Made by a program: the position numbers and the translations under genes. The notes under the pieces are model-generated. The model was given only the letters and a program-made list of their open reading frames with translations. It made no database searches and was not told the DNA's origin. From Filosporella fistucella (taxonomy: Eukaryota; Ascomycota; Leotiomycetes; Helotiales), in NCBI GenBank assembly GCA_030077755.1, contig JAQJZZ010000002.1, positions 248,001 to 312,000 of the forward strand: 64,000 bases of DNA. Direction: 5' to 3'. This document shows positions 10,741-22,462 of this stretch, in pieces (position 1 is the stretch's first letter; each line of letters opens with the position of its first letter).

Positions 10741-12370
10741 ATGCCTGGCCCGACGGTCCCACCAGAGCTTCTGCAGTATCTCACGGGTGAGAAGCAGGAT
10801 TACAGCTCTGTTCAAAGTTCTATCGTTAAGATCAATGCCGTATTTTTATCTTTGATAATTTTTACAGCTGGTCTGAGGTTTTGGGTCAGATTCAGGATGC
10901 TTCGGTCTTCGGGACTAGATGATGGTAAGTGGATTTGGACAGAGCCTTCAGAGGAAGATTTGCTGATTTTTTAGTAATGATGATTATCGCACTCGTATTT
11001 GCCGTCTTGTTGTCAACATCAAGTCTCGTGGGAGAGCGACTAGGACTTGGGCAGCATATCTGGAACCTTTCTCCGGATCGAAGCAAAATAGCTTCCATAA
11101 CTGGCAACATTACTAAAACGCTTTACGGAGCCTACCTATCTTACTCTACAGCAATCACTTTTACCAAATTCTCGATCATGGCTACCTATGTCAGGATATT
11201 TCCAGACGGACGGCTACGCAAGGTCTTACTTATACTTGTGGTGGTAATCCTCGGTTTCTGGATCAGCTCGATATTCGCCATTATCTTCACATGCGTACCG
11301 GTCAGAGCTGCTTGGGATTATACCATCGACGGACATTGTTATCCAATTGTCAATTTCTTCTATGCTTCATCTTCGCTCAATATTCTAACCGACCTACTGC
11401 TTTGTTTTCTTCCCGTCCCAACTCTTTGGGCTCTGAATTTACCAAAGCCACAGAAGGTAGTGTTATGCTGTATCTTTTGTATGGGAACATTGTAAGCCAC
11501 ATTCAATGCCTCTAATTACTTGTAATTTTCATCAAAACTTGGTGTCTCCATGAATTTTGTTGAATTTCGAAATGCTAATCAGTTATAGTGCCTGTGTAGC
11601 CAGTATTCTCCGCCTCACACATCTCGGTCACGTGGGAACTGGGTTTGATGTGCCTTGTAAGTACATCCCTACAACCATCCCTGGCACCAGTACCATTAGT
11701 ATCTTACCGAACACTAATCCACTCCCCAGATTCAACAGTCAGTTCCCTCAATTGGTCAATAGTAGAAGTCGACATGGGAATAATCTGCGTCTGCATCTCC
11801 GCTCTCCGCCCCCTAGCCAAACATTTCTCCCCAAACCTCTTCACATCTTCCCGTTCCAACAGTCCCATCTACGATACTCTCACATCCCCTCCCGGAACCT
11901 CAAAAGTAGCACAAATTCAAGGAATCATGTCTTCCAGTCACTCGACACGTCCACCGAGATCAAATTCCATTGCGTCGATGAGGAGTGAGATATATGTACA
12001 GAGAACCTTTGAAGTGAGTACTATGAAGGAATTACCTGCGTTGCCGAAACTGGAATTCCCGGTGAAGATCATGTCTATTACGAAGGCGGAGAGAGCGATT
12101 GTGGATGAGAGTGAGAGTGAGAGTGAGACGTCTACGATCAGGGGGATGGAAGGGAGAAGAGAAAAGGAAAATAGCGGAAGAGAGGAGGAAGAGGAAGAAA
12201 AAGATGAGTGGACAAGTAGACCGAGTGTCGTAGGCCTGTTCACTGCCGATTTTCTGGAAATTACATCGTGTGAAGAGTCATCGATAGGGACATTGTCGAG
12301 GGAATCGTCCTTGGACAGGAGAGATGCAAAATCCGAGACTATCGGCAAGGACCATGAATCAGTGCAGTAA
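10741..12370 (+). CDS. PTH11-like seven-transmembrane (fungal rhodopsin-domain) protein
   Basis: Four exons, join(10741..10924, 10975..11491, 11589..11656, 11730..12370), give 1410 nt and 469 residues. Donors GTAAGT, GTAAGC and GTAAGT and the frame continuity across each join support the model. The product has about seven hydrophobic segments in the first 300 residues and the LDD/CVPVRAAWDYTIDGHC/NILTDLLLCFLPVPTLW landmarks of the fungal integral-membrane 'rhodopsin domain' family found in PTH11-type proteins. There is no N-terminal CFEM domain. The cytosolic tail of about 170 residues is serine- and glutamate-rich, with runs of Glu-Ser and Glu-Glu-Glu and many possible phosphorylation sites. 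The family is thought to act as receptors or membrane sensors; ligand and partner are unknown. It stands alone on the plus strand. Confidence 0.82.
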
Positions 12371-12609
12371 TGGCAGAACGAATGAACAGCTGGATACCCA
12401 AATGATGGATGAATTAATGAGATGGGACAATAAGGTTTCGGATACTGGGATGAAGGGATGATATAGGTTGGGATAAATGGGTAACGGTATCACAAACGGC
12501 GAAAGGAACAAGGCAATAAATATAAGCAATAAATATTTAGAATATGATAATACTTTTATACCCACCCCCTGCCTTCTCACATCTCCACCTCACCTTACAT
12601 CACGTCACA

Positions 12610-13883
12610 TCAATTGAAAGTCTAAACCCAGTCAATCACGGTCACATGACCCATCTCAGAATACAAGTACTCACAACTTTAATAGCTTGATGACTATTAA
12701 GATACCCAGTATACGACACCACCAAAGTCTTTCCACGCAGATCATATCTCGTCTGCGCACTAGGGCTATACACAAAAGCAAACCCCTCCAAATCCTTAAT
12801 AGTGAACGAGTCACTCCACGGTCCCTCAGGTTTAGACGCCGTACGAGCGATGACGGAGGAGAAAACTATAATATTAGCACCATCCAAATCTCTATATCCA
12901 AAGTCTTAACATACTAGTATAAAGATAAAGATAAGCATTCAAATGCGGATTCAAAGATATCTATCCCTAGTTCGCTCCAGAATCAGATTTCAGTACCGCT
13001 TGCGTCTCGGAGGGATTATATATTCTATCAGAGGTATACGCATTTCCATTCCAGTGTCCGTACTTACTTAGATCCTGCTGATCTTCGCGTTTTGCCCTGG
13101 CTACGCAGACGCCTGCGTAGAAGAGAGTATGGCTTATACCGCCGAAGACGTAGACGTATCCATCTAGACCAAGCACGGAGGAGTACTCGCCATAATTGGG
13201 CTCTTTGTGGGAGTCCCACCAGTATCCATTATTTCACTGACTTATCTTTTCTTGATGTGAACTGCCATCTTGACTTTAAAACAGGGATAAGAAAGAAAAC
13301 AACTCACTCAGCAGTCCAAGAACAGGTCGGATAAGCACCACTAACATTCACAACCGCGATCCCCGCACCAACAATATTATCCTTCTCATCCGGTCTGGAA
13401 TTCTTCAAAAAGTACAAAATCCCCTTCGTATCATCGTCTGCGGTCTGAATAGTATTCGTGATCCCCATTCCATACGCACTTTCCAAAGCAGCGGTTAGCT
13501 CTTCTAGAAAATAACCACAGAGGATTTGCGAATTCCTATCAGAATCAAGATTGAAATCTGTGATTTCCTTCGGATCGGAAGTGCCTATTGGGCCGGAATT
13601 GGAGTGTAGGAGGCTGCAGGGTGGTGTTTGGTAGTATATGTCATGGGCGGAGCCGTCGCCGTAGATGAGCGTGTCTCCGTAGGACTTTACTGGTGTGTTG
13701 TCTACGACGCCTGCGAATCCGAGGTTACGGATGTTTTCTGTGTTGGTGCTGGTTACGTTTCCGAGGAGCTCGGCTTGAGGCGATGATTTGAGAACTTGTG
13801 AGTTGGTCTGTTGCTTTTTGAGTGGTTGGTGAAGCTGTTGCGAGCCCGAAGGCGAGGTATGGGAGGATGCTGCTAAAAGACAT
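12610..13883 (-). pseudogene. Decayed secreted beta-propeller-type protein (DUF4185-like)
   Basis: The pieces resemble a secreted fungal family that I place with DUF4185-type five-bladed propeller proteins. Landmarks are a LGNVTSTN..RNLGFAG start, a YGDTL motif, GAGIAVVNV, then YWWDSH, GLDGYVYVFGG, RTASKPEGPWSD and SAQTRYD..GKTLVVSYT. The reading is broken in several places. The ATG at 13883 opens a good signal peptide (MSFSSILPYLAFGLATAS) in a frame different from the mature domain, and no intron can join them. The first intron has donor GTGAGT near 13311, but the acceptor required by the frame is GG at 13227-13226 instead of AG. Two TAG codons occur at 12969-12967 and 12963-12961, and a further TAG plus frame change near 12894. 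The last intron and stop (TGA at 12612-12610) are intact. Family assignment is moderate; the decay is well supported. Confidence 0.65.
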
Positions 13884-14850
13884 GATGCAGTTTGTTTGCT
13901 CAGGCGCTTGGCAGTTTGAAGCTTAGGAATCAAGATACTTATGAATTGTAAGCTTGCTTGCTCATTTATCTAAACTTCTTCAATCGGGCGTCATTGATGC
14001 TGATCTGGGACGGATTCTAACACTAGTCTGTTGTGGGGAAACCGATAGAGACTGCGTCGGAAGATCCCATGAAGTAGCTATGTAGTTTGAAGAAGACCGG
14101 AGTTTATGCTTGAAACTAACTCATCATCTTGAGGGATATACTATCCTCAAATCAAAAGAATTAGAATCAAGAACGTGTAATGTAGTATTGACAAAAATCA
14201 CATAATCTTTCGGACGCAAGGAACTTCTTCCCCCCTCACAAACCCTCAATCCCATTCCACCCCAAATCCCTGCTTCCGCTTATGAAACAGATATTTCAAC
14301 CTACACAAACCACCCTTAACCACCACTGAAACCCAAAAAAATTGTTGCACCTCGCATCCCGCGCCATATCCAAAAATAAGTTCCATGCTGAGCCTCGAAA
14401 ACATCCAAGCTTAAAGGGGGAAGGCTCGCTTGGGTAAGCGAGAGACCGTCCGATTTCTAACTCCTCCGATCTCAAGATGGGATGGCAGGTGGCGAAAAGT
14501 GGATTCGAGCCGCTGTAGATATGCAGTGAGAAATTCTGGTTAGTTGGTTGGAGAGTGAAGTTGTGAAGAGGAGAGGAATGGATTTGTGTGAGTGAGCTAC
14601 CCCACATTGTTGGGGAAAGCTACTGTAATCACTTTGACAGTGAGGAGCATTTTGAAGCATAAGCAGATATTAGCGAAATGTAGTAGTAGGAAGAATAACA
14701 GATAGCTTTTGGTGCATCAAATGCTCGAAAAACTCAAAAGATATCCCGAGAGAAATATTGACTCCCAGAAATAATACTCCAGATTTTGAGGCAAGTCTCA
14801 AATATTTTCTATCAACCTATTCTACCCCTAGGATCCTTCTCACAATCCCC
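13884..14850. other. Intergenic, no gene recognised
   Basis: The minus-strand frames at 14296-14607 and 14472-14660 have no recognisable content. The right edge is the 3' flank of the GDSL esterase gene. Confidence 0.5.
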
Positions 14851-15811
14851 TCAGGAAAACTGAAACTTTTTAACAGTCTCCGCCATATCCTTCGCAATAA
14901 CATCATGAAACGCACTCAAGATATGAAAACTCCCACTCCACAAACAGCCCTCCCCATCCTGACAGGAATTATTCTTAAACCCGTATTTTGTAGGATTATC
15001 CAATACCCCAGAAAAGAAAGTATGAACATCGTATAATAAGATCGTGACCTATCTGTATTAGTCTCTCACGCTATCAAATCCCAAAGACGGCAAAATGAAA
15101 AAAGAAATGAAAAGGAAAGGGAGACATACATCCTCAAACTTCCCCCGAAACCCATCTATCATCCTCCCCAACCCCTCATTAAACACCTGAACCATTTCCT
15201 TATAATGTTCCGAGCTCTCACTCGGTCCATCCCCCAAAATAAACGGGCTCCTATCCAACGGCGGGTTGTTAACCACAAAAAACTTTCTCGCGCCAGTACG
15301 ATACAATTCTTCTAATCTCTTCTCATAAAGATCTATTCTCTCTTTCAACACCGTCGCATTCTTCTTCAACCAAGCGTCAGAAACATCATTGATACCTATC
15401 CACGATGTGAAGAGTGTGTTGCTGCTAAGCCAAAATTTAGGGGAAGTCGTGTATTTGGGTTGATATAAGTTTTGGATTTGATAGGTGTAGTTATCTGGGA
15501 TTGAGGCACCGCCTACTGCGAAATTATAGGTGAGAACCTCAGAGGTGCGGTATTTTGTTGACAAGAACTCAATCCATACCGGTCCTTGGGCTGAAGTTTC
15601 ACCGTTTCCGAGATCGTTGTTGCCGAGTGGATTGGACTTTGAGGGCTGCTCACCGTTGATATCGAAATTTGTGGAGGTGTAGGAGTCGCCGCTGTGGTGA
15701 TTAGATTAGGAGGGTATTAGGGAGGGGAACGAACAAGGAGAATATGTAGGTTGGGCCTTTGTGTGTCTGTCCGGTCTGGCGAATGACGCTGGCTGTTGAA
15801 GTAGATGTCAT
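14851..15811 (-). CDS. GDSL/SGNH esterase, CE16-like, possibly lacking its proper start
   Basis: Exons are complement(join(14851..15048, 15130..15691, 15735..15811)), 837 nt and 278 residues from the first in-frame ATG. Intron one has a weak GTTCGT donor and CACCACAG acceptor; intron two has GTATGT and GATAG. SGNH blocks are visible: FSFGDSYT (nucleophile Ser29), NFAVGGA, and WIGINDV with the block III Asn. The C-terminal block has LWSGSFHILSAFHD where the catalytic His lies. The fold is that of carbohydrate esterase family 16 acetylesterases, which deacetylate plant-derived oligosaccharides outside the cell. The frame continues upstream of the ATG into a hydrophobic signal-like stretch (KAFTLAAVALM), but the codon where a start is expected (15844-15842) is ATT, and a stop lies a few codons further up. 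From the ATG used here the protein would lack a signal peptide. This may be an early pseudogene. Confidence 0.7.
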
Positions 15812-15844
15812 TAAGGCTACTGCAGCGAGGGTGAAAGCCTTAAT

Positions 15845-17136
15845 GTTGATGATTGTTAGTGAATCGATTCTCTACTTCCAACTCTCAAATTCACAAGATG
15901 GCTAGACAGCCAACAACATTGATATATCTCTCCCCGCCTCCCTTCAAATCAAATAATAAGACCTACCTAAAATCTTTAGTCAAATAATGTGTTTTTCCCC
16001 GTTGGCGTAGTAAGCTCTTCTGAACACACTTAAATATCCACATTCATCTCGGAGTTCAGAATTTCGCAGCTTACAGTGATTTTGGGCGTAAGTATAAACT
16101 TTTCCGCAGTCACGGGTTGGGATAAAAGTGGGGTGATCGACGCCCGCATGCAGTAGTTAAACTTTATTATCTATCAGCCCGACTCCAAGGTACGATTGCT
16201 TGAAGAATCCATGTGTATATCAAGTACTTGATATAGAGGGCTCCGCGATGGAGAAAGTTAGGGCTCATGGTCAATGTTGTTTTGTAGTCATGAAGACCTC
16301 CGCAACCCCATATCCGGGGACATCTTCCTAGGAAATGCGGATCAAGATATCCTGCTTTTCTTGCCAAGTCTTGTCCTGAACTTTTGTCTTCCTTCACCGC
16401 TCTACATATTTCTGATCTCTCCTCAGAGCGTCCCGTTATACCATCATCCTATGACTAGACAAAGAAATTATCCCAAAATATAAAACCGTAAACCAGATTT
16501 GATAGGTCTATGAAATTATGAGGTCAGTGTGGTTTTACGTGTTCAGTTCTCATCCAAATATGCCTGAAGCTTGAGATAAGAGATAGATGTGTACGTGAAC
16601 TGCTTCTGGATAAGGGTAATCAAGACGACAGCGGGACCAGCAACATTTATTGCAGCAACTTTCCTTCTGCAGAGATTTCATGAATATTGGCTTCACAGTC
16701 ACTCTTCACCATTAATCAAAATTCATAAATGCATCTCAAATTCCTGCATCTACGAATCTGCATCCAATTATCTCATAACACATCCATCCATCCATCGATC
16801 CATCCGTCCATGCCACTGCTCTTTCTTTCTCATCCCGTCACTTCTCACTGCCCTCAAAAGAACAATCTGAGTGGGCCATCTAACTAAAAAGCACACGCGC
16901 AGTTTTTCATCTTCCCCTCTCGATCTTTTTGCATATCATTCTGTGTATCTCACACCATGAAAAATGCAGCCCCCAAACGCCAGCAGAACGGAAAACGCAA
17001 ATCGAGTTTATGCTGAAAACAATTCTTTGGTTTGCGGTAAAAGCACAAACTATTCCCCAACGCCCGTATGCAGATCTTTTTTATTTTGGTCAAAGTGACT
17101 TTGTTGTACAATGGAATGAGAGAATTATTCGGTCTT
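15845..17136. other. Intergenic, no gene recognised
   Basis: The region contains the upstream flank of the GDSL gene and the 3' flank of RPB1. A short tandem of atcc units lies near 16786-16805. The open frames seen have no recognisable domain. Confidence 0.55.
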
Positions 17137-20100
17137 TCAATTTCCTCGTGGAGAAGTGGGAGAAAATTGAGGACTAGTAGGACTGTAAGATGGACTAGAA
17201 TATGTTAGTGGATTTTATGAGAGGATAAGATTCAACATACCTAGTCGGAGAGTACTTGGGGGAGGTGACAGCGCCACCTTGAGCTGGGCTCGTTGGGCTC
17301 CAATTAGGAGAACTTGGACTGTAAACTGGACTGGTTGGAGAAAGACCAGATCCAGGTGAAGTCTTAGTGCCCGAGAAATTAGGAGAGGATGGACTGTAAT
17401 TTGGAGAGGTAGGAGAGTAACTTGGTGAAGTTGGAGAATATGATGGAGATGTAGGGGAAGCGTGAAGGTTTGGCGATGTGGGTGAGTAATTGGGAGATGT
17501 CGGGGAATATGAAGGACTAGTTGGCGATACGAATGATGGACTGGTTGGACTGTATGCTGGAGAAGTTGGTGTGAAAGCTGGAGAGACAGGAGAGAATCCT
17601 GGTGAAGCTGCATACCCAGGGCTTGCACCACCCATCATTGGTGAGGTTGGAGAGTAACCAGGAGATGATGGCGAGAAACCAGGAGATACTGGGCTTGTAC
17701 TGAAAGGACTTTGAGGGCTGTATCCAATGCCGCCTGGGCTACGTGCAGAGTATGGGCTTTGGGGAACACCATAAACACTCATCGACATAACAGTCTCGAA
17801 ACCACTGGGTGTTGCCGAACCACCTGTTTGAATAGGTGAGAAGGACGAATCGTAGTTAGGAGTGCCAAGACCCATGTAACCACCATCACTGAGAGGTGAT
17901 CCTGAGTCATAGGGTGTAGCGGCTCCACCATCAGAACCCTTCATCGTCAGTCCTGGCATGAGACCCATTCTTCCGTTATCGGAAATGACAGTCTCAAGCA
18001 TCCTATCATCAAGTAGAACATCAAGCTCTCCAGTTCCCATAGGAGCAAGTTGACCAAGCATGACATTCTCTGAGATACCGCGACAGTCATCGAGTTCACC
18101 AACAGCAGCAGCTTCGAGAAGAATTTCAACAGTCTCTTCGAAAGAACACCTCATCAAAGCACCAGTATCGGCACGATTGATTCCGTGACGAGTGATGGCC
18201 ATCAAATGACCACGAGATGTCATAACATCGACTAACAGGGCAAGATGACGATGATTGACATAAGAACCATCGAAGGCAAGCACTTGAGTCAACTCGAGCA
18301 TCAGTGCTGAACGAGTGGCTTCGATACCCAACGTTTCAAAAATTTGAATGAAATGATTGGAGTATGTTCTCTTCGAGTCAACACCTGGAATGGCCAAAAC
18401 AGCCCCAAAAGCTGTTCCAGTGGTATCGAGATACCATTGTGTGCACATTGGATCACCCTTCTTTGCGACCAGAGAACCATCTGGCATTGTGGCAAGAGCA
18501 GGATCATTATCACTAATGAATGCTCGTTCAATACCAGGTACACCACGAAGGGTGAGAGTGTCAAGAATATGAGCTTCAAGTCTCTTCAACATGATGTCCT
18601 CCTCAATCTCGTCATCATCGTATTTGGAATCAGATTGCTTGATCATACGGATACGAATGATTTGCTCTTCCGCATTGTTATCACTGAAGATAACGGCCAA
18701 ATCCTTGGGGTAATTCTCCTTGATCTTCATGGCAACATCTTCGACTTTAAGTCCCTTATCGAGCATCTTTTGACGACTCAGGATAATACGAAGAAGCCAT
18801 CTTGATTGCATTTCAGGTGCATCATGGCTGTCTTCAGGGATGATGAAGTAAGACTCAACCATGTCAAGATCCTCCTCGATGGTGGTAGACTGAATATCAG
18901 GGTCGTGGTAAATTTCAGTGGCGGCAACAACTGAGCGAAGGGTTGTATGCTCGACTGCATTACGCAGAGACATAGCAGTTTCCTTGGCGGCACTTCCCTC
19001 CTGGTAGATAACCATGGAAGGAGTCTTGATATTTGTTGCGACGTTGAGAATTTCCTTAAGACGAGGGACACCAAGGGTGACGTTCTTGGAAGACACACCT
19101 GCGAAATGGAAGGTATTCAAGGTCATTTGAGTAGCAGGCTCTCCAATAGATTGAGCGGCAAGCACACCAACCATTTCTCCAGGATTGACCAAAGATCGAG
19201 TGAAACGAGCCTCAAGCTCTCCCAAGACATGAGCGAAGGCAAGCTTGTTCAATCTCATTCCGATCGCGACACGCTTGTAAGCTAGACGTGATCTCAATTG
19301 AGCCTTGATAAGTAATGTGGCATTATATTGAGCCTCTTGGGACAGAGGATCGTCACCTCGAACAATAATCATACGGTCTAAAAGCTGTCTGACCTGAGGG
19401 ATGACTTCGGCTGGATGTAAATCACTGCGTTGAGAATCATCAACCTTGAAGAGTCGTCTCGCGCTGTCGATGATTCGAATGACGTTCATTGGAAGTTGCA
19501 TCATGTCATCGTCCTTTCTCTTTGCATTGACATCTCGAAGCATTGCACGATCGACGTTGAGTTGATCCCATTCTTCGTCCAACAGCTGCTGAACAGCAAG
19601 ATCGCCAGTGATCTCGTTTGCATGCTCCAAAAATTCTGGTGAGACTGAGTTTGATTCGTCCATAACATCGAGACGGAACATTGCAGCAAATTTCTTGTCA
19701 CTGACGTTGATGTGATCAACTTTTTGCTTCTCAATAATCACACCGTCAAGACCATCTTCACCGTAAATGAATTGGACGATATCGCCAAGTGAATTTCGAA
19801 TTGTACCGTCGTATTTTGCCATAACATCTTCAAGCGCCTTGACAAGACGACGTTGAATGTATCCAGTTTCGGCGGTCTTGACAGCTGTATCGATAAGACC
19901 TTCACGACCAGCCATGGCATGGAAGAAGAATTCAGTTGGCGTAAGACCTCGGAGATATGAGTTTTCGACGAAACCACGAGATTCAGGAGAATAATCATCC
20001 TTGGTGAAATGAGGGAGTGTGCGGTACTTGAATCCGAAAGGAATACGCTTTCCTTCGACCGATTGTTGACCAACCAAAGCGGACATTTGAGAGATATTAA

Positions 20101-22462
20101 TGGTAGATCCCTTAGAACCAGAACGAGCCATCTGCACAGCGTTGTTGATATCCTTAAGACCACCCTCAGTTTTGGTACCAGCTTGATCACGAGCAGTGTT
20201 CAACGCTTTCGAGACGGATGATTCGAAAGTCTCACGAACGTTCATACCAGGGAGAGATTCGAGTTCGTTGGCTGTAGCCTTTGCAGTGAGGAGAGCCACT
20301 TCATCCTTCTGTGCTTGAATAGCGGCTTCGATCTTTGCAATGGTAGGCTTGTCTGGAATGGTGTCACCGATACCAATACTGAAACCATTGTGAAGAAGCC
20401 AATAATTGACAACGCGCTGACAACCGTTGAAGAAAGCCATGGCGGCATCAGAGCCTTGTTCGTTGTAGATGATGTGAATGATACCACCACCAGTAGCACC
20501 AACGTTCTTCTTGGCCAAAAGACCATACATCAACTCACCCTCACTGACCAAGAGACCGTCGTCCTTGAGTGGAGCATCTTCACGTTGATCGCTAGACATC
20601 TCAAGATTGACAATCTTTGGAATGATCATGCTGACAATTTGCTTTCCAGTCCATCTTGGGCGAGGTTTTAAGATTGCAGGGTGAGGGATCACACCATCCC
20701 AATCTGGAACCCATAGAAGAATGTTCATCAAGTGCTCCTTGTCAATGAAAACATCTCGTCTGCACATCTTGTATACACCAGCCAAAGTGTCTTGCACAAT
20801 ACCCATCAAGGGACCGTTTCGTTGGGGTGAGACGATGTTCAAAGGCACCATACAGAGTTGCATAATCTCTGCCCTAGTCTCTTCAGACTGAGGGACGTGC
20901 AAATTCATTTCATCACCATCGAAATCGGCGTTGTATGGCGATGTGACAGACAAATTGAGACGGAAAGTCGAGTATGGCATGACTCTGACTCTGTGGCCCA
21001 TCATAGATTCCTTATGCAGTGAAGGTTGACGATTGAAGATGATAAAATCTCCATCAACGATATGACGCTCAACCTTCCACCCATACTCCAAAGAAATAGC
21101 ACCCGCACGCTTATGATGTCGCAGATCGATTCGAGTACCATCTGTACGAATGACGTACTTGGCACCTGGATGCTCATTGGGACCATTCTGGACAAGTTGA
21201 TGCAGCTTGCCGATGTTGTATGGAGTGACTGTTTCAGGATATGTGAGAGTTCGTGCAATACTTCGTGGTACACCAACTTCATCCAAAGACAAGTTAGGAT
21301 CACCAGTAATGACCGTACGTGCAGAAAAATCCACACGCTTTCCCATCAAATTTCCACGAAGACGACCCTCCTTTCCCTTTAGACGAGCACGAATAGACTT
21401 GACAGGTCTGCCAGATTTCTGCAAAGCTTGAGGTGTACCAGCAATATCGTTATCCATATATGTAGCAACGTGGTATTGAAGAAGGGCTTCGAAATCAGAT
21501 AGAATGTGTGCGGGCGAGCCTTCCTGCTGCGCCTGTCGAACATTGCCGTTTGCACGAAGGATATCTCCAAGTTTATATGTCAAATCATCTTCTCCTCTCA
21601 TTCCCTGACTTGTGCCATCCATGGAAATACTGGGTCGGACTGGTGGTGGAGGAACTGGAAGAACTGTGATGATCATCCATTCTGGTCGGGCATAGTCGTT
21701 GCTGAGGCCCAGATCGTAGATTTCAGACGTGGAAATACTTCGCAAGACATTCAAAGCCATTTCAGGTGTGATCAATCTCTTCTCAGTTTGTGAACCTTCA
21801 CCATCTTCATCCTTTGGAACTTTCCATGTTCCCCAGAGTTCCAAAGCCTTTTGACGCACTTCAGGTTGTGTGTTTCCGCAACCACCATGAGCGCGTTTTG
21901 CCAACTCCTTTGGATCAGCAGTTCCATCCTCATCAGTAGGTATGTCGCTATCGCAGATTAACTTTGGCTTGCACAATCTCCATATCGTATCGAATCGACG
22001 CTTTGGGTCTCGAATCATAACTGCTGCCTTGAATGCTGGATTATTCTGAAGAACTCATGTTAGCACATAGGCACAAGGCATAGCACTTCAAGTGGATCAA
22101 CTGACTCTGTCTAGCAATACTCTACCACAATTGTGGCAGACCATCTCCAGCAGCTTCTTGATCTTCTTGATGAAACCTGGGTGAAAAACAGGCTTTGCCA
22201 ATTCGATGTGACCGAAATGACCAGGACACTCGGACATGTTTTGATCGCAAGTTGCGCATTTGAATTGTCTATCGATGGAACCAAGTCGAGGGTCATTCAA
22301 TCCATTCTCTCGTGGCTTCATTCTACTTTCATCCATGGTCTCAGGGTACAGAATGTGGCAGACACTCATATTCTTGATCTCTTCTGGAGAGAACAGACCA
22401 AATTGAACTTCCTTGATGTCGCGCAAAGGCGCATCCGACTGCGCAAAATTGAGATTCGCCAT
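17137..22462 (-). CDS. rpb1: RNA polymerase II largest subunit RPB1
   Basis: Three exons, complement(join(17137..17194, 17241..22045, 22106..22462)), give 5220 nt and 1739 residues, normal for ascomycete RPB1. Intron one has donor GTCAGT and a GCTAAC branch; intron two lies within the heptad tail. The N-terminal zinc-binding clamp core is present (C69, C72, C79, H82, C109, C112). The invariant catalytic loop [10 protein letters not shown] is at 491-500 and holds the magnesium-binding aspartates. The bridge-helix region ([20 protein letters not shown]) and trigger-loop region ([17 protein letters not shown]) are both intact. From about 1550 the C-terminal domain has roughly 20 heptads, many matching YSPTSPx and several diverged or interrupted; the last exon adds the final repeats and ends PRGN. 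It forms the active site of Pol II in the nucleus. The start is the only ATG that fits the conserved N terminus. Confidence 0.98.

Noticed and set aside
11938..12348. Minus-strand frame rich in Ser/Leu
   Set aside because: It is the complement of the Glu/Ser-rich tail of the seven-transmembrane protein gene.
17215..22300. Many long open frames antisense to or overlapping RPB1
   Set aside because: They follow the codon pattern of RPB1, especially its heptad repeats, and have no domain of their own.
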